Below are positions 10,303 through 21,904 of a DNA stretch of 64,000 nt, in pieces. Source of the stretch: Enterobacter chuandaensis (GTDB lineage: Bacteria; Pseudomonadota; Gammaproteobacteria; Enterobacterales; Enterobacteriaceae); contig NZ_QZCS01000003.1 in assembly GCF_003594915.1 (NCBI RefSeq), positions 248,001 through 312,000 of the forward strand. The letters run 5' to 3'. Under the pieces are notes generated by a model, which was not told the origin of the DNA, did not search any database, and worked only from the letters and a program-made list of their open reading frames with translations. A program made the position numbers and the translations under genes. Positions within the stretch are counted from its first letter, which is position 1. The number at the start of each line of letters is the position of its first letter.

Positions 10303-11241
10303 ATGATAAATGCAAATCGTCCGATAATGAATCTCGACCTCGATCTGCTGAGAACGTTTGTTGCGGTCGCCGATCTCAACACTTTTGCAGCTGCTGCTGC
10401 CGCCGTCTGCCGAACTCAGTCCGCCGTGAGCCAGCAAATGCAGCGGCTGGAGCAACTGGTTGGTAAAGAGCTTTTTGCCCGACATGGGCGTAATAAGCTC
10501 TTAACGGAACACGGTATTCAGCTTCTGGGTTATGCCAGGAAAATTCTTCGCTTTAATGATGAAGCATGTATGTCATTAATGTTTAGCAACCTTCAGGGGG
10601 TGTTAACTTTAGGGGCATCTGATGAGTCAGCGGATACTATATTGCCGTTTCTTCTCAATCGAATTAGTTCGGTTTATCCGAAGCTTGCGCTGGATGTTAG
10701 CGTTAAACGCAATGCCTTTATGGTTGAGATGTTAAATGAGAATAAGGTTGACCTGGTGGTCACCACGCATCGTCCCGGACAATTTGATTGTCTGACCTTG
10801 CGCACATCGCCAACGCACTGGTATTGCGCGGCTGAATATGTGCTGCAAAAAGGGGAACCCGTTCCGCTGGTATTACTGGACGATCCGAGCCCGTTCCGCG
10901 ACATGGTGTTGACGGCGTTAAATGAAGCCAACATTCCGTGGCGTCTGGCATATGTGGCGTCCACGTTGCCAGCGGTGCGTGCCGCCGTGAAAGCCGGTCT
11001 TGGCGTGACGGCCCGTCCGGTGGAAATGATGAGCCCGGATCTACGTGTTCTCGGTAAATCAGACGGGCTTCCTGCGCTGCCGGATACCGAGTACCTGCTT
11101 TGCCATAACGCGTCCAGTCATAACGAGCTGGCGAAAGTGGTGTTCGAGGCGATGCAAAACTACCATAACCCGTGGCAGTTCGAGCATGTTACCTCCGAAG
11201 GGGGGGATGATTCCCTGATCGTTGAAGGTGACTTTGAGTGA
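10303..11241 (+). CDS. lrhA: LysR-family regulator LrhA
   Basis: A LysR-type transcription factor; in E. coli it represses flhDC (hence flagella and chemotaxis), fim genes and rpoS translation, and regulates itself. It has 312 residues, as in E. coli. The helix-turn-helix lies at about residues 15-60 ([23 protein letters not shown], read in two parts around the recognition helix). The effector-binding domain follows from about residue 100. The N-terminal third and the [10 protein letters not shown] and [16 protein letters not shown] segments are strongly conserved, while residues 135-165 and the tail vary. A strong terminator follows, so it is probably monocistronic with a long leader. Confidence 0.96.
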   Translation: MINANRPIMNLDLDLLRTFVAVADLNTFAAAAAAVCRTQSAVSQQMQRLEQLVGKELFARHGRNKLLTEHGIQLLGYARKILRFNDEACMSLMFSNLQGVLTLGASDESADTILPFLLNRISSVYPKLALDVSVKRNAFMVEMLNENKVDLVVTTHRPGQFDCLTLRTSPTHWYCAAEYVLQKGEPVPLVLLDDPSPFRDMVLTALNEANIPWRLAYVASTLPAVRAAVKAGLGVTARPVEMMSPDLRVLGKSDGLPALPDTEYLLCHNASSHNELAKVVFEAMQNYHNPWQFEHVTSEGGDDSLIVEGDFE

Positions 11242-11278
11242 TCAATCGCTCAAAATTCTGGTAACAAATTGTAAGTGT

Positions 11279-11325
11279 AAAAAAAAGCCACTCGTGTCGT
11301 TTTCGCACGCAGTGGCTTTTTTTTA
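11279..11325 (+). terminator. Terminator after lrhA
   Basis: AAAAAAGCCACT (11281-11292) pairs with AGTGGCTTTTTT (from 11311), leaving an 18-base loop and a T8 run. The A-rich left arm makes it potentially active in both directions. It starts 38 bases after the lrhA stop. Confidence 0.85.
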
Positions 11326-11448
11326 GCAATGATATCCCCTTGAGGCGAAGGGGATTAACAAATACATGCTATTTATCAATGCTATAAATGCTTTTGCTTA
11401 AATGTTGTTCGCTTTCCGTTCTAAGTTCATCCATAACCCATCAATGTT

Positions 11449-11479
11449 AAAAAAACAGCAAATATGTTGCCGTTTTTTT
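11449..11479. terminator. Terminator-like hairpin upstream of nuo (first)
   Basis: AAAAAAAC (11449-11456) pairs with GTTTTTTT (11472-11479), an inner GCAA/TTGC pair continues the stem after one A-C mismatch, and the loop is ATATG. T7 on plus and A7 on the left arm give it the form of a bidirectional rho-independent terminator. No gene ends here; lrhA already has its own terminator about 125 bases upstream. Confidence 0.5.
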
Positions 11480-11518
11480 GGTTGAATTAACAAAAGCGTG
11501 TCTCAGATCAAGAAAATA

Positions 11519-11579
11519 CTCCTATTTGGGGGGAGGAATCGTTGGCAAATCCTGTCAAAATAGGAGGGTTATTTTTTTT
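11519..11579 (+). terminator. Terminator-like long hairpin upstream of nuo (second)
   Basis: CTCCTATTT (11519-11527) pairs perfectly with AAATAGGAG (11558-11566). Inside the loop AGGA (11534-11537) pairs with TCCT (11550-11553). GGTTA and a T8 run follow (11572-11579). It resembles the 3' end of a small RNA or a leader attenuator; no annotated gene explains it. Confidence 0.45.
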
Positions 11580-11708
11580 ACTTCCAAAACGGACACGATT
11601 CAACAACATGCATTTGACGGAAAGTCATGTACCCACCAGGGTTAAAGGGCACCAAATGTTAATGAGAATCGCTCGATGTAATTTAATGTGAAGAAACCTT
11701 TGTTAAAG

Positions 11709-11738
11709 TTGACAATAGGTTATAGAAAGGAGTAAAAA
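11709..11738 (+). promoter_or_regulatory. Candidate nuo promoter
   Basis: TTGACA (11709-11714) is a perfect -35 box, and TAAAAA (11733-11738) after 18 bases is a weak -10. Transcription would start about 125 bases before nuoA. The rest of the 630-base spacer (11242-11871) holds the terminators listed above; known regulators of nuo in E. coli (ArcA, NarL, FNR, Fis) presumably bind here, but I could not place their sites. Confidence 0.4.
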
Positions 11739-11871
11739 ACCCCATCATTTTGCTGTCTACGTCTCATTTCTGACAGTTAGTGTAAGGTTATTTGTTCCTC
11801 CCCATGAATCGATGTGATGCCTATCTGCCAGCAAGAGCAGTGTCATCGGTATCACTTTTGATGAGTAAGCA

Positions 11872-12312
11872 ATGAGTATGTCAACATCCACAGAAGTCAT
11901 CGCTCATCACTGGGCATTCGCAATCTTTCTTATTGTAGCCATTGGCCTGTGCTGCCTGATGTTAGTCGGCGGCTGGTTCCTGGGCGGTCGCGCCCGTGCA
12001 AGGCACAAAAACACACCTTTCGAATCAGGTATTGATTCAGTAGGTTCCGCTCGCTTACGCCTGTCTGCCAAGTTCTATCTGGTAGCGATGTTCTTCGTCA
12101 TCTTCGACGTGGAAGCGCTTTACCTGTTCGCATGGTCGACCTCCATCCGCGAAAGTGGTTGGGTGGGCTTTGTCGAGGCCGCAATTTTCATTTTAGTGTT
12201 ACTGGCCGGTCTGGTTTATCTGGTGCGTATTGGCGCGCTTGACTGGACGCCTGCGCGTTCACGTCGTGAACACATCAACCCGGAAAACAGTATCTCTAAT
12301 CGTCAGCAGTAA
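11872..12312 (+). CDS. nuoA: NADH-quinone oxidoreductase subunit A
   Basis: A membrane subunit of complex I at the junction with the peripheral arm. The 146 residues contain three transmembrane helices (about 14-38, 65-88, 97-120), and the conserved loop [20 protein letters not shown] follows the first helix. The acidic motif [13 protein letters not shown] in helix 2 is characteristic and linked to quinone-coupled proton transfer. It is the first gene of nuoA-N, with nuoB 15 bases downstream. The start context is weak (GAGTAAGCA), as in E. coli, and an in-frame ATG lies two codons later. Confidence 0.97.
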   Translation: MSMSTSTEVIAHHWAFAIFLIVAIGLCCLMLVGGWFLGGRARARHKNTPFESGIDSVGSARLRLSAKFYLVAMFFVIFDVEALYLFAWSTSIRESGWVGFVEAAIFILVLLAGLVYLVRIGALDWTPARSRREHINPENSISNRQQ

Positions 12313-12327
12313 CAGCGAGGCAATAAG

Positions 12328-13002
12328 ATGGATTATACGCTCACCCGCATAGATCCTAACGGTGAGAATGACCGTTACCCCCTGCAAAAACAGGAGATCG
12401 TAACCGACCCCCTGGAGCAAGAAGTCAATAAAAGCGTGTACATGGGCAAACTCGAACATGCCATGCACGATATGGTCAACTGGGGTCGTAAGAACTCCAT
12501 CTGGCCATACAACTTTGGCCTTTCTTGCTGCTACGTTGAAATGGTGACGTCATTCACTGCGGTGCATGACGTTGCGCGTTTTGGGGCAGAGGTACTGCGT
12601 GCTTCCCCACGTCAGGCTGATCTGATGGTGGTGGCTGGTACCTGCTTTACCAAGATGGCACCTGTTATTCAGCGCCTGTATGACCAGATGCTGGAGCCAA
12701 AATGGGTTATTTCCATGGGCGCATGTGCAAACTCTGGCGGTATGTACGACATTTATTCCGTTGTGCAGGGCGTTGATAAGTTCATTCCGGTGGATGTTTA
12801 CATCCCGGGCTGCCCGCCGCGTCCAGAGGCCTATATGCAGGCGCTGATGCTGCTGCAGGAATCTATCGGTAAAGAACGCCGCCCACTCTCATGGGTTGTT
12901 GGCGATCAGGGTGTTTATCGCGCGAACATGCAGTCTGAGCGCGAGCGTAAACGTGGTGAACGTATTGCCGTCACCAACCTGCGTACGCCTGACGAAATTT
13001 AA
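12328..13002 (+). CDS. nuoB: NADH-quinone oxidoreductase subunit B
   Basis: A peripheral-arm subunit that carries cluster N2, the [4Fe-4S] centre that reduces quinone. It has 224 residues, about four more than E. coli NuoB near the N-terminus. The N2 ligands are visible as the tandem C67-C68 (GLSCCYVEM), C133 (MGACANSGG) and C162 ([11 protein letters not shown]). These equal E. coli C63, C64, C129 and C158 shifted by four. It sits between nuoA and the fused nuoC. Confidence 0.98.
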   Translation: MDYTLTRIDPNGENDRYPLQKQEIVTDPLEQEVNKSVYMGKLEHAMHDMVNWGRKNSIWPYNFGLSCCYVEMVTSFTAVHDVARFGAEVLRASPRQADLMVVAGTCFTKMAPVIQRLYDQMLEPKWVISMGACANSGGMYDIYSVVQGVDKFIPVDVYIPGCPPRPEAYMQALMLLQESIGKERRPLSWVVGDQGVYRANMQSERERKRGERIAVTNLRTPDEI

Positions 13003-13091
13003 TTTGCGCCTGTAGGCCTGGAGAACACCTTCGCATATCACTACTCAAATAGCGCGAAGCCAGGCTCAACAGTCACCACGGACCATTTGCA

Positions 13092-14894
13092 ATGGTGAAC
13101 AATATGACCGACTTAACCGCGCAAGAAGCCGCATGGCAGACCCGGGATCATCTCGATGACCCGGTCATTGGCGAACTGCGCAACCGTTTTGGGCCGGATG
13201 CCTTTACCGTTCAGGCGACCCGCACCGGGGTACCCGTTGTTTGGGTGAAGCGTGAGCAATTGCTGGAAGTTGTCGATTTCCTCAAGAAATTGCCAAAACC
13301 TTACGTCATGCTGTTTGACTTACACGGCATGGACGAACGTCTGAGAACGCACCGCCAGGGTCTCCCTGCTGCGGATTTTTCCGTTTTCTACCATCTGATC
13401 TCAATAGACCGCAACACGGATATCATGCTCAAGGTGGCATTGTCTGAAAACGACATGCATCTGCCGACGATCACCAAACTTTTCCCGAACGCCAACTGGT
13501 ATGAGCGTGAAACCTGGGAAATGTTCGGCATGACCTTCGACGGCCACCCGCACCTGACGCGCATCATGATGCCGCAGACCTGGACCGGCCACCCGCTGCG
13601 TAAAGACTATCCGGCACGTGCGACCGAATTCGATCCGTTTGAGCTGACCAAAGCCAAGCAGGATCTGGAAATGGAAGCGCTGACCTTCAAGCCGGAAGAC
13701 TGGGGCATGAAGCGCGGCACCGAAAACGAGGACTTCATGTTCCTCAACCTCGGTCCAAACCACCCGTCTGCGCACGGTGCATTCCGTATTATTCTTCAGC
13801 TTGATGGCGAAGAGATTGTCGACTGCGTCCCTGACATCGGTTACCACCACCGTGGTGCTGAGAAGATGGGCGAGCGTCAGTCCTGGCACAGCTACATTCC
13901 GTATACTGACCGTATCGAGTACCTCGGCGGCTGCGTAAACGAAATGCCATACGTGCTGGCCGTTGAGAAACTGGCAGGCATCACCGTACCGGATCGCGTT
14001 AACGTGATTCGCGTTATGCTGTCAGAACTGTTCCGCATCAACAGCCACCTGCTGTACATCTCCACGTTCATTCAGGACGTCGGCGCGATGACCCCGGTCT
14101 TCTTCGCCTTTACCGACCGTCAGAAAATCTACGATCTGGTGGAAGCGATTACCGGTTTCCGTATGCACCCGGCCTGGTTCCGTATCGGCGGCGTGGCGCA
14201 CGATCTGCCGCGCGGCTGGGACCGTCTGCTGCGTGAATTCCTCGACTGGATGCCAAAACGTCTGGCCTCCTACGAGAAAGCCGCGCTGCGCAACACCATC
14301 CTGAAAGGCCGTTCCCAGGGCGTTGCTGCCTACGGCGCGAAAGAAGCGCTGGAGTGGGGAACCACAGGTGCTGGTCTGCGTGCAACCGGTATTGATTTCG
14401 ACGTGCGTAAAGCCCGTCCTTACTCTGGCTACGAGAACTTCGACTTTGAAGTCCCGGTGGGCGGCGGCGTTTCCGACTGCTACACCCGCGTGATGCTGAA
14501 AGTGGAAGAGCTGCGCCAGAGTCTGCGCATCCTTGAGCAGTGCCTCAACAACATGCCGGAAGGCCCGTTCAAGGCGGATCACCCGCTGACGACGCCGCCA
14601 CCGAAAGAGCGCACGCTGCAGCATATCGAAACCCTGATCACCCACTTCCTGCAGGTTTCCTGGGGTCCGGTCATGCCGGCGCAAGAATCCTTCCAGATGA
14701 TTGAAGCGACCAAGGGTATTAACAGTTACTACCTGACCAGCGACGGCAGCACCATGAGCTACCGTACCCGCGTGCGTACGCCGAGCTTTGCGCACCTGCA
14801 GCAGATCCCGTCCGCCATCCGCGGCAGTCTGGTCTCCGACCTGATTGTGTATCTGGGTAGTATCGATTTTGTTATGTCAGATGTGGACCGCTAA
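13092..14894 (+). CDS. nuoC: NADH-quinone oxidoreductase fused subunits C and D
   Basis: A single 600-residue polypeptide in which NuoC (about residues 1-190) is fused to NuoD (about 205-600), the arrangement of Escherichia and its relatives. The NuoC signature [19 protein letters not shown] is near residue 138. NuoD carries [14 protein letters not shown] and the quinone-site residues of the 49-kDa subunit family. An 89-base gap follows nuoB. The start at 13092 (MVNNM) matches E. coli; an alternative ATG lies at 13104. nuoE begins two bases after the stop. Confidence 0.98.
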   Translation: MVNNMTDLTAQEAAWQTRDHLDDPVIGELRNRFGPDAFTVQATRTGVPVVWVKREQLLEVVDFLKKLPKPYVMLFDLHGMDERLRTHRQGLPAADFSVFYHLISIDRNTDIMLKVALSENDMHLPTITKLFPNANWYERETWEMFGMTFDGHPHLTRIMMPQTWTGHPLRKDYPARATEFDPFELTKAKQDLEMEALTFKPEDWGMKRGTENEDFMFLNLGPNHPSAHGAFRIILQLDGEEIVDCVPDIGYHHRGAEKMGERQSWHSYIPYTDRIEYLGGCVNEMPYVLAVEKLAGITVPDRVNVIRVMLSELFRINSHLLYISTFIQDVGAMTPVFFAFTDRQKIYDLVEAITGFRMHPAWFRIGGVAHDLPRGWDRLLREFLDWMPKRLASYEKAALRNTILKGRSQGVAAYGAKEALEWGTTGAGLRATGIDFDVRKARPYSGYENFDFEVPVGGGVSDCYTRVMLKVEELRQSLRILEQCLNNMPEGPFKADHPLTTPPPKERTLQHIETLITHFLQVSWGPVMPAQESFQMIEATKGINSYYLTSDGSTMSYRTRVRTPSFAHLQQIPSAIRGSLVSDLIVYLGSIDFVMSDVDR

Positions 14895-14896
14895 TT

Positions 14897-15397
14897 ATGC
14901 ACGAGAATCAACAACCACAAACCGAGGCTTTTGAGCTGAGTGAAGCAGAGCGTGCCGCCATTGAGCACGAGATGCACCACTACGAAGACCCGCGTGCGGC
15001 GTCCATTGAAGCGCTGAAAATCGTACAGAAACAGCGTGGTTGGGTGCCGGATGGGGCGATCTATGCGATCGCAAAAGTGCTGGGTATTCCGGCAAGTGAC
15101 GTAGAAGGCGTAGCCACGTTCTACAGCCAGATCTTCCGTCAGCCGGTTGGCCGCCATGTGATCCGCTACTGTGACAGCGTTGTCTGCCACATTACCGGCT
15201 ATCAGGGCATTCAGGCTGCGATTGAGAAGAAACTCAATATCAAGCCGGGCCAGACCACGTTCGATGGACGCTTTACTCTGCTGCCAACCTGCTGCCTGGG
15301 TAACTGCGACAAGGGGCCGACCATGATGATTGATGAGGACACTCACAGCCATCTGACGCCGGAAGCGATTCCTGACCTGCTGGAGCAGTACAAATGA
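14897..15397 (+). CDS. nuoE: NADH-quinone oxidoreductase subunit E
   Basis: A 166-residue peripheral subunit with a thioredoxin-like fold that holds the [2Fe-2S] cluster N1a. The ligands are C92 and C97 (RYCDSVVCH) and C133 and C137 ([11 protein letters not shown]), at the same positions as in E. coli. It pairs with NuoF and NuoG in the NADH-dehydrogenase module. It starts two bases after nuoC, and its stop overlaps the nuoF start by four bases (ATGA), which indicates translational coupling. Confidence 0.98.
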   Translation: MHENQQPQTEAFELSEAERAAIEHEMHHYEDPRAASIEALKIVQKQRGWVPDGAIYAIAKVLGIPASDVEGVATFYSQIFRQPVGRHVIRYCDSVVCHITGYQGIQAAIEKKLNIKPGQTTFDGRFTLLPTCCLGNCDKGPTMMIDEDTHSHLTPEAIPDLLEQYK

Positions 15398-16731
15398 AAA
15401 CTGTAATTCGTACTGCTGAGACGCATCCGCTGACCTGGCGTCTGCGCGATGACAAACAGCCGGTATGGCTCGACGAATACCAGAGCAAAAACGGCTATGC
15501 CGGTGCGCGTAAAGCCCTTGGCGGCATGGCGCCGGACGACATCGTTAACGCGGTAAAAGATTCGGGCCTGAAAGGGCGCGGCGGCGCGGGCTTCTCCACC
15601 GGCCTGAAGTGGAGCCTGATGCCGAAAGACGAATCCATGAACATCCGTTACCTGCTGTGTAACGCCGATGAAATGGAGCCGGGCACCTATAAAGACCGCC
15701 TGCTGATGGAGCAACTGCCGCATCTGCTGGTGGAAGGCATGCTGATCTCCGCGTTTGCGCTGAAAGCGTACCGTGGCTACATCTTCCTGCGCGGTGAGTA
15801 CATCGAAGCGGCGGAAAACCTGCGTCGCGCGATTGCCGAAGCGACCGAAGCGGGCCTGCTGGGTAAAAACATCCTGGGTACCGGCTTTGACTTCGAACTG
15901 TTCGTTCACACCGGTGCCGGGCGTTATATCTGCGGTGAAGAAACCGCGCTGATTAACTCCCTGGAAGGTCGCCGTGCGAACCCGCGTTCCAAGCCACCGT
16001 TCCCGGCAAGCTCCGGCGTATGGGGTAAACCGACCTGCGTAAACAACGTCGAAACCCTGTGCAACGTTCCGGCTATCCTCGCCAACGGCGTGGAGTGGTA
16101 TCAGGGCATCTCCTCAAGTAAAGATGCCGGTACCAAGCTGATGGGCTTCTCCGGCCGCGTTAAAAATCCTGGCGTCTGGGAACTGCCGTTCGGTACCACC
16201 GCACGCGAAATTCTTGAAGACTACGCCGGCGGCATGCGCGATGGCCTGAAATTTAAAGCCTGGCAGCCGGGTGGGGCAGGGACAGACTTCCTGACCGAAG
16301 CCCACCTTGATCTGCCAATGGAATTCGAAAGCATTGGTAAAGCAGGCAGCCGTCTGGGTACGGCGCTGGCGATGGCCGTCGACCACGAGATCGGCATGGT
16401 GTCGCTGGTGCGTAACCTGGAAGAGTTCTTCGCCCGCGAGTCCTGCGGCTGGTGTACGCCGTGCCGTGATGGTCTGCCGTGGAGCGTGAAGATCCTGCGT
16501 GCTATCGAACGTGGCGAAGGCCAGCCTGGGGATATCGAGACGCTTGAGCAACTGTGTCGATTCTTAGGCCCGGGTAAAACCTTCTGTGCCCACGCACCGG
16601 GTGCCGTCGAACCTCTGCAGAGCGCGATCAAATATTTCCGCGACGAGTTCGAAGCAGGCATCAAGCAGCCGTTCAGCAATACCCATTCAATCAATGGTAT
16701 TCAGCCGAACCTGCTTAAAGCGCGCTGGTAA
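15394..16731 (+). CDS. nuoF: NADH-quinone oxidoreductase subunit F (NADH/FMN site)
   Basis: Binds NADH and FMN, accepts the hydride and passes electrons to cluster N3. The 445-residue length equals that of E. coli. The glycine-rich [13 protein letters not shown] near residue 65 and [14 protein letters not shown] near residue 180 form the nucleotide and flavin sites. The N3 [4Fe-4S] ligands are the three cysteines of [12 protein letters not shown] (about 350) and the one in TFCAHAPGA (about 398). It is coupled to nuoE by the four-base overlap, and a 55-base gap with a hairpin precedes nuoG. Confidence 0.98.
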   Translation: MKTVIRTAETHPLTWRLRDDKQPVWLDEYQSKNGYAGARKALGGMAPDDIVNAVKDSGLKGRGGAGFSTGLKWSLMPKDESMNIRYLLCNADEMEPGTYKDRLLMEQLPHLLVEGMLISAFALKAYRGYIFLRGEYIEAAENLRRAIAEATEAGLLGKNILGTGFDFELFVHTGAGRYICGEETALINSLEGRRANPRSKPPFPASSGVWGKPTCVNNVETLCNVPAILANGVEWYQGISSSKDAGTKLMGFSGRVKNPGVWELPFGTTAREILEDYAGGMRDGLKFKAWQPGGAGTDFLTEAHLDLPMEFESIGKAGSRLGTALAMAVDHEIGMVSLVRNLEEFFARESCGWCTPCRDGLPWSVKILRAIERGEGQPGDIETLEQLCRFLGPGKTFCAHAPGAVEPLQSAIKYFRDEFEAGIKQPFSNTHSINGIQPNLLKARW

Positions 16732-16751
16732 CGACAAGAATTTTGATTAAC

Positions 16752-16769
16752 GCTCGGTCTCGACCGAGC
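16752..16769 (+). other. Hairpin before nuoG
   Basis: GCTCGGT (16752-16758) and ACCGAGC (16763-16769) form a perfect seven-base stem with a CTCG loop in the nuoF-nuoG gap. The nuoG ribosome site GGAAG begins six bases later, so the hairpin could influence nuoG translation or mark an RNA processing point. Confidence 0.5.
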
Positions 16770-16786
16770 CAACTGGAAGCATGCTA

Positions 16787-19510
16787 ATGGCTACGATTCA
16801 TGTAGACGGCAAAGAATACGAAGTCAACGGGGCGGACAACCTGCTGGAAGCTTGTCTGTCTCTTGGCCTCGATATTCCGTACTTTTGCTGGCATCCGGCG
16901 CTGGGCAGCGTCGGTGCTTGCCGCCAGTGTGCGGTGAAGCAATATCAAAACGCGGAAGACACGCGTGGTCGCCTGGTGATGTCCTGTATGACGCCAGCCA
17001 CCGAAGGCACCTTTATTTCGATTGATGACGAAGAAGCCAAACAGTTCCGTGAAAGCGTGGTGGAATGGTTGATGACCAACCACCCGCACGACTGTCCGGT
17101 TTGTGAAGAGGGCGGTAACTGCCACCTTCAGGATATGACCGTGATGACCGGCCACAGCTTCCGTCGCTATCGCTTTACCAAGCGTACCCACCGTAACCAG
17201 GACCTGGGGCCGTTCATCTCTCACGAAATGAACCGCTGCATCGCCTGCTACCGCTGCGTGCGTTACTACAAAGACTACGCGGACGGTCAGGATCTGGGCG
17301 TATATGGCGCACACGATAACGTCTACTTCGGTCGTCCGGAAGACGGAACTCTGGAGAGCGAATTCTCCGGTAACCTGGTAGAAATCTGCCCGACCGGCGT
17401 ATTCACGGATAAAACGCACTCCGAGCGCTACAACCGTAAATGGGATATGCAGTTTGCACCAAGCATCTGCCAGCAGTGCTCCCTCGGCTGTAATACCAGC
17501 CCGGGTGAACGCTACGGCGAACTGCGTCGTATCGAAAACCGCTACAACGGTACCGTTAACCACTACTTCCTGTGCGACCGCGGTCGTTTCGGCTATGGCT
17601 ATGTGAACCTGAAAGACCGTCCGCGTCAGCCGGTTCAGCGCCGTGGCGACGATTTCATTACCCTGAACGCCGAGCAGGCGATGCAGGGCGCGGCAGATAT
17701 TCTGCGCCAGTCGAAGAAAGTGATCGGTATCGGCTCCCCGCGCGCCAGCATCGAAAGCAACTTCGCGCTGCGCGAGCTGGTGGGTGCGGAAAACTTCTAT
17801 ACCGGTATCGCCCAGGGCGAGCAGGAACGTCTGCAGCTGGTACTGAAAGTGCTGCGTGAAGGCGGTGTTCATACCCCTGCGCTGCGCGAAATTGAATCTT
17901 ATGATGCGGTTCTGGTGCTGGGTGAAGACCTGACGCAAACCGGCGCACGCGCGGCTCTGGCGGTTCGTCAGGCGGTGAAGGGTAAAGCACGTGAAATGGC
18001 AGCGGCGCAGAAAGTGGCCGACTGGCAGATTGCGGCGATCCTCAACATCGGCCAGCGCGCGAAGCATCCTCTGTTTGTGACCAACGTTGACAATACCCGT
18101 CTGGACGATATCGCTGCGTGGACCTACTGCGCGCCGGTTGAAGATCAGGCGCGTCTTGGCTTTGCGATTGCCCACGCGCTGGACAGCAACTCGCCAGCCG
18201 TCGAACTGGATCGCGACCTGCAAAACAAGGTCGACGTGATTGTTCAGGCCCTGGCGGGTGCGAAGAAACCGCTGATTATTTCTGGTACCAACGCCGGCAG
18301 CGCGGAGATCATTCAGGCGGCAGCCAACGTTGCCAAAGCCCTGAAAGGCCGCGGTGCTGATGTGGGTGTGACCATGATTGCCCGTGCGGTGAACAGCATT
18401 GGTCTGGGCATGATCGGCGGCGGCTCGCTGGAAGAAGCGTTAAGTGAACTGGAATCCGGTTCCGCTGACGCCGTTGTGGTGCTGGAAAACGATCTGCATC
18501 GCCACGCGTCTGCCGCTCGCGTTGACGCCGCGCTCTCCAAAGCGCCGCTGGTGATGGTGATTGACCATCAGCGCACCGCGATCATGGACAAAGCGCACCT
18601 GGTGCTCTCTGCGGCAAGCTTCGCAGAAAGCGACGGTACGGTTATCAACAACGAAGGCCGCGCACAGCGTTTCTTCCAGGTTTATGACCCGGCGTACTAC
18701 GACAGCAACACCGTGATGCTGGAAAGCTGGCGCTGGCTGCACTCCCTGCACAGCACCGTACAGAGCCGTGAAGTGGACTGGACGCAGCTCGACCACGTTA
18801 TCGACGCGGTAGTCGAAAAACTGCCTCAGCTGGCAGGCATTAAAGATGCCGCACCTGAAGCAAGCTTCCGCATTCGCGGCCAGAAACTGGCGCGTGAACC
18901 GCACCGCTACAGCGGCCGTACCGCAATGCGCGCCAATATCAGCGTGCACGAACCGCGCCAGCCGCAGGATAAAGACACCATGTTCGCCTTCTCCATGGAA
19001 GGGAACAACCAGCCGTCTGCGCCGCGTTCGCAAATCCCATTCGCATGGGCGCCAGGCTGGAACTCCCCGCAGGCATGGAACAAGTTCCAGGCTGAAGTGG
19101 GTGGCTCCCTGCGCCACGGCGATCCGGGCGTGCGTCTGATTGAAGCCTCCGAAACCGGTCTGGACTTCTTCACCACCGTACCGGCGAGCTTCCAGGCGCA
19201 GGATGGCAACTGGCGTATCGCGCCGTACTACCATCTGTTCGGTAGCGACGAGCTGTCCCAGCGTTCACCGGTCTTCCAGACCCGTATGCCGCAGCCGTAC
19301 ATCAAGCTCAACCCGGCGGATGCCGCGAAGCTTGGCGTTAACGCGGGCGCAAACATTGCCTTTAGCTATGACGGTCAGACAATCAGCCTGCCGCTGATTA
19401 TCTCTGAAAGTCTGACAGCAGGGCAGGTGGGTCTGCCGATGGGTATGCCTGGCATCGCGCCGGTTCTGGCGGGTGCGCGTCTTGATAATCTGCAGGAGGC
19501 AAAAGCATGA
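16787..19510 (+). CDS. nuoG: NADH-quinone oxidoreductase subunit G
   Basis: The largest peripheral subunit of complex I (907 residues; E. coli about 908). The N-terminal ferredoxin domain binds the [2Fe-2S] cluster N1b through C34, C45, C48 and C67. Next come the His/Cys N4 site ([12 protein letters not shown]), the N5 site ([14 protein letters not shown] with EICPTGVF), and the extra cluster N7 (CQQCSLGC with FLCDRGRFG). The C-terminal two thirds are molybdopterin-oxidoreductase-like but carry no cofactor. I prefer the ATG at 16787 to the one at 16781: GGAAG is seven bases upstream of it, and [10 protein letters not shown] matches E. coli. Confidence 0.97.
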   Translation: MATIHVDGKEYEVNGADNLLEACLSLGLDIPYFCWHPALGSVGACRQCAVKQYQNAEDTRGRLVMSCMTPATEGTFISIDDEEAKQFRESVVEWLMTNHPHDCPVCEEGGNCHLQDMTVMTGHSFRRYRFTKRTHRNQDLGPFISHEMNRCIACYRCVRYYKDYADGQDLGVYGAHDNVYFGRPEDGTLESEFSGNLVEICPTGVFTDKTHSERYNRKWDMQFAPSICQQCSLGCNTSPGERYGELRRIENRYNGTVNHYFLCDRGRFGYGYVNLKDRPRQPVQRRGDDFITLNAEQAMQGAADILRQSKKVIGIGSPRASIESNFALRELVGAENFYTGIAQGEQERLQLVLKVLREGGVHTPALREIESYDAVLVLGEDLTQTGARAALAVRQAVKGKAREMAAAQKVADWQIAAILNIGQRAKHPLFVTNVDNTRLDDIAAWTYCAPVEDQARLGFAIAHALDSNSPAVELDRDLQNKVDVIVQALAGAKKPLIISGTNAGSAEIIQAAANVAKALKGRGADVGVTMIARAVNSIGLGMIGGGSLEEALSELESGSADAVVVLENDLHRHASAARVDAALSKAPLVMVIDHQRTAIMDKAHLVLSAASFAESDGTVINNEGRAQRFFQVYDPAYYDSNTVMLESWRWLHSLHSTVQSREVDWTQLDHVIDAVVEKLPQLAGIKDAAPEASFRIRGQKLAREPHRYSGRTAMRANISVHEPRQPQDKDTMFAFSMEGNNQPSAPRSQIPFAWAPGWNSPQAWNKFQAEVGGSLRHGDPGVRLIEASETGLDFFTTVPASFQAQDGNWRIAPYYHLFGSDELSQRSPVFQTRMPQPYIKLNPADAAKLGVNAGANIAFSYDGQTISLPLIISESLTAGQVGLPMGMPGIAPVLAGARLDNLQEAKA

Positions 19511-20484
19511 GTTGGTTAACGCCGGATCTTATCGACATCCTGCTGAGCATTCTGAAAGCGATTGTTATCCTGCTGGTGGTGGTCACCTGCGGCGCGTTCA
19601 TGAGCTTTGGTGAACGTCGTCTGCTCGGTCTGTTCCAGAACCGTTACGGACCGAACCGCGTGGGCTGGGGTGGTTCACTCCAGCTGGTCGCGGACATGAT
19701 CAAGATGTTCTTTAAAGAGGACTGGATCCCGCGCTTCTCTGACCGCGTGATCTTTACTCTGGCACCGATGATCGCCTTCACCTCGCTGCTGCTGGCGTTT
19801 GCTATCGTTCCGGTCAGCCCGACCTGGGTGGTTGCTGACCTGAACATCGGCATTCTGTTCTTCCTGATGATGGCAGGCCTCGCGGTTTACGCGGTGCTGT
19901 TCGCAGGCTGGTCCAGTAACAACAAATACTCCCTGCTGGGTGCGATGCGTGCTTCCGCGCAGACGCTGAGCTACGAAGTGTTCCTGGGTCTCTCCCTGAT
20001 GGGCGTGGTGGCGCAGGCCGGTTCATTCAACATGACCGACATCGTCAACAACCAGGCCGACATCTGGAACGTTATCCCGCAGTTCTTTGGGTTTATTACC
20101 TTTGCTATCGCGGGCGTGGCCGTGTGTCACCGTCACCCGTTTGACCAGCCAGAAGCCGAACAGGAACTGGCCGACGGTTACCACATTGAATATTCCGGTA
20201 TGAAATTCGGTCTGTTCTTCGTGGGCGAGTACATCGGTATCGTCACCATTTCCGCGTTGATGGTAACGCTGTTCTTTGGTGGCTGGCATGGCCCGTTCTT
20301 ACCGCCGTTCATCTGGTTCGCGCTGAAAACCGCGTTCTTCATGATGATGTTCATTTTGATTCGCGCAGCGTTACCGCGTCCGCGTTATGACCAGGTAATG
20401 TCCTTCGGCTGGAAAGTGTGCCTGCCGCTGACGCTCGTCAACTTGTTGGTAACGGCAGCTGTCATTCTCTGGCAGCAGCCATAA
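19507..20484 (+). CDS. nuoH: NADH-quinone oxidoreductase subunit H
   Basis: An integral membrane subunit of eight helices that forms most of the quinone chamber next to NuoB and NuoD. It has 325 residues, as in E. coli. Visible family signatures are the early [17 protein letters not shown] loop and the acidic loop [15 protein letters not shown] near residue 215, which links the quinone site to the proton path. Its start overlaps the nuoG stop by four bases, and nuoI follows after 13 bases. Confidence 0.98.
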   Translation: MSWLTPDLIDILLSILKAIVILLVVVTCGAFMSFGERRLLGLFQNRYGPNRVGWGGSLQLVADMIKMFFKEDWIPRFSDRVIFTLAPMIAFTSLLLAFAIVPVSPTWVVADLNIGILFFLMMAGLAVYAVLFAGWSSNNKYSLLGAMRASAQTLSYEVFLGLSLMGVVAQAGSFNMTDIVNNQADIWNVIPQFFGFITFAIAGVAVCHRHPFDQPEAEQELADGYHIEYSGMKFGLFFVGEYIGIVTISALMVTLFFGGWHGPFLPPFIWFALKTAFFMMMFILIRAALPRPRYDQVMSFGWKVCLPLTLVNLLVTAAVILWQQP

Positions 20485-20497
20485 GGGGCTATAGACC

Positions 20498-21040
20498 ATG
20501 ACCTTAAAAGAATTACTGGTAGGCTTCGGTACCCAGGTACGCAGTATCTGGATGATCGGCCTGCACGCGTTTGCCAAACGCGAAACCCGGATGTACCCGG
20601 AAGAGCCGGTATATCTGCCGCCGCGCTACCGTGGCCGTATCGTGCTGACGCGCGACCCGGACGGCTCCGAGCGCTGCGTTGCCTGTAACCTGTGTGCGGT
20701 AGCGTGTCCGGTAGGCTGTATCTCTCTGCAGAAAGCAGAAACGGTAGACGGCCGCTGGTACCCTGAGTTCTTCCGCATCAACTTCTCACGCTGCATCTTC
20801 TGCGGTCTGTGTGAAGAAGCGTGCCCAACCACGGCGATTCAGCTGACTCCAGACTTCGAGCTGGGTGAGTACAAGCGTCAGGACCTGGTGTACGAGAAAG
20901 AGGATCTGCTGATTTCCGGTCCGGGCAAATACCCGGAATATAACTTCTACCGGATGGCGGGTATGGCAATCGACGGCAAAGATAAGGGCGAAGCAGAGAA
21001 CGAAGCCAAGCCTATCGACGTCAAGAGCCTGTTACCGTAA
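20498..21040 (+). CDS. nuoI: NADH-quinone oxidoreductase subunit I
   Basis: A 180-residue peripheral subunit with two [4Fe-4S] clusters, N6a and N6b, which carry electrons toward N2. The two ferredoxin motifs are [15 protein letters not shown] and [15 protein letters not shown], about 40 residues apart. An N-terminal amphipathic segment anchors it at the membrane beside NuoH. A good GGAG ribosome site follows its stop and serves nuoJ, ten bases downstream. Confidence 0.98.
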   Translation: MTLKELLVGFGTQVRSIWMIGLHAFAKRETRMYPEEPVYLPPRYRGRIVLTRDPDGSERCVACNLCAVACPVGCISLQKAETVDGRWYPEFFRINFSRCIFCGLCEEACPTTAIQLTPDFELGEYKRQDLVYEKEDLLISGPGKYPEYNFYRMAGMAIDGKDKGEAENEAKPIDVKSLLP

Positions 21041-21050
21041 GGAGAGGGCA

Positions 21051-21605
21051 ATGGAATTCGCTTTTTATATCTGTGGCCTTATCGCCATCCTGGCTACGCT
21101 GCGAGTGATCACGCACACCAATCCGGTGCATGCGCTGCTGTACTTAATCATCTCGCTGCTGGCCATTTCCGGGGTGTTCTTCGCACTGGGCGCGCACTTT
21201 GCCGGTGCGCTGGAAATCATCGTCTACGCCGGGGCCATCATGGTGCTGTTCGTGTTCGTGGTGATGATGCTGAACCTGGGCGGCTCTGAAATTGAGCAGG
21301 AACGTCAGTGGTTAAAACCGCAGGTGTGGATTGGCCCGGCAATTTTGTCGGCCATCATGCTGGTGGTGATCGTTTACGCCATTCTGGGCGTGAACGATCA
21401 GGGCATCGACGGCACGCCAATCGGCGCTAAAGAGGTGGGTATCACACTCTTTGGCCCATACGTTCTGGCGGTGGAACTGGCCTCTATGCTGCTGCTGGCA
21501 GGCCTGGTTGTGGCTTTCCACGTTGGCCGCGAAGAGCGTGCTGGCGAGGTGCTGAGCAACCGCACTGACGACCGCGCGAAAAGAAAAACGGAGGAGCGCG
21601 CATGA
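21051..21605 (+). CDS. nuoJ: NADH-quinone oxidoreductase subunit J
   Basis: A membrane subunit of 184 residues with five predicted helices in the first 165 and a charged cytoplasmic tail ([14 protein letters not shown]). The third helix region [20 protein letters not shown] contains the conserved tyrosine and glycine associated with the pi-bulge seen in complex I structures. The gene overlaps nuoK by four bases (ATGA). Confidence 0.97.
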   Translation: MEFAFYICGLIAILATLRVITHTNPVHALLYLIISLLAISGVFFALGAHFAGALEIIVYAGAIMVLFVFVVMMLNLGGSEIEQERQWLKPQVWIGPAILSAIMLVVIVYAILGVNDQGIDGTPIGAKEVGITLFGPYVLAVELASMLLLAGLVVAFHVGREERAGEVLSNRTDDRAKRKTEERA

Positions 21606-21904
21606 TCCCCTTAACACATGGACTGATCCTCGCTGCGATTTTATTCGTTCTGGGTCTGACCGGTCTGGTTATCCGCCGTAATCTGCTGTTTATGCTGATC
21701 GGTCTGGAAATCATGATTAACGCCTCCGCGCTGGCCTTCGTGGTCGCCGGAAGCTACTGGGGCCAGACCGATGGTCAGGTGATGTACATTCTCGCCATCA
21801 GCCTCGCGGCTGCCGAAGCGAGTATTGGCCTGGCGCTGTTGCTGCAGCTCCATCGTCGCCGCCAGAATCTGAACATCGATTCAGTAAGTGAGTTGCGTGG
21901 ATGA
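21602..21904 (+). CDS. nuoK: NADH-quinone oxidoreductase subunit K
   Basis: A 100-residue, three-helix membrane subunit (MrpC-like). The two conserved intramembrane glutamates of the proton path are present, E36 in LIGLEIMIN and E72 in [10 protein letters not shown]. The length equals that of E. coli NuoK. It overlaps both neighbours by four bases (nuoJ upstream, nuoL downstream), so J, K and L are translationally coupled. Confidence 0.98.
   Translation: MIPLTHGLILAAILFVLGLTGLVIRRNLLFMLIGLEIMINASALAFVVAGSYWGQTDGQVMYILAISLAAAEASIGLALLLQLHRRRQNLNIDSVSELRG

Noticed and set aside
16784..18223. A 479-residue open frame on minus opposite nuoG
   Set aside because: A shadow of nuoG with no start signal and no recognisable domain.
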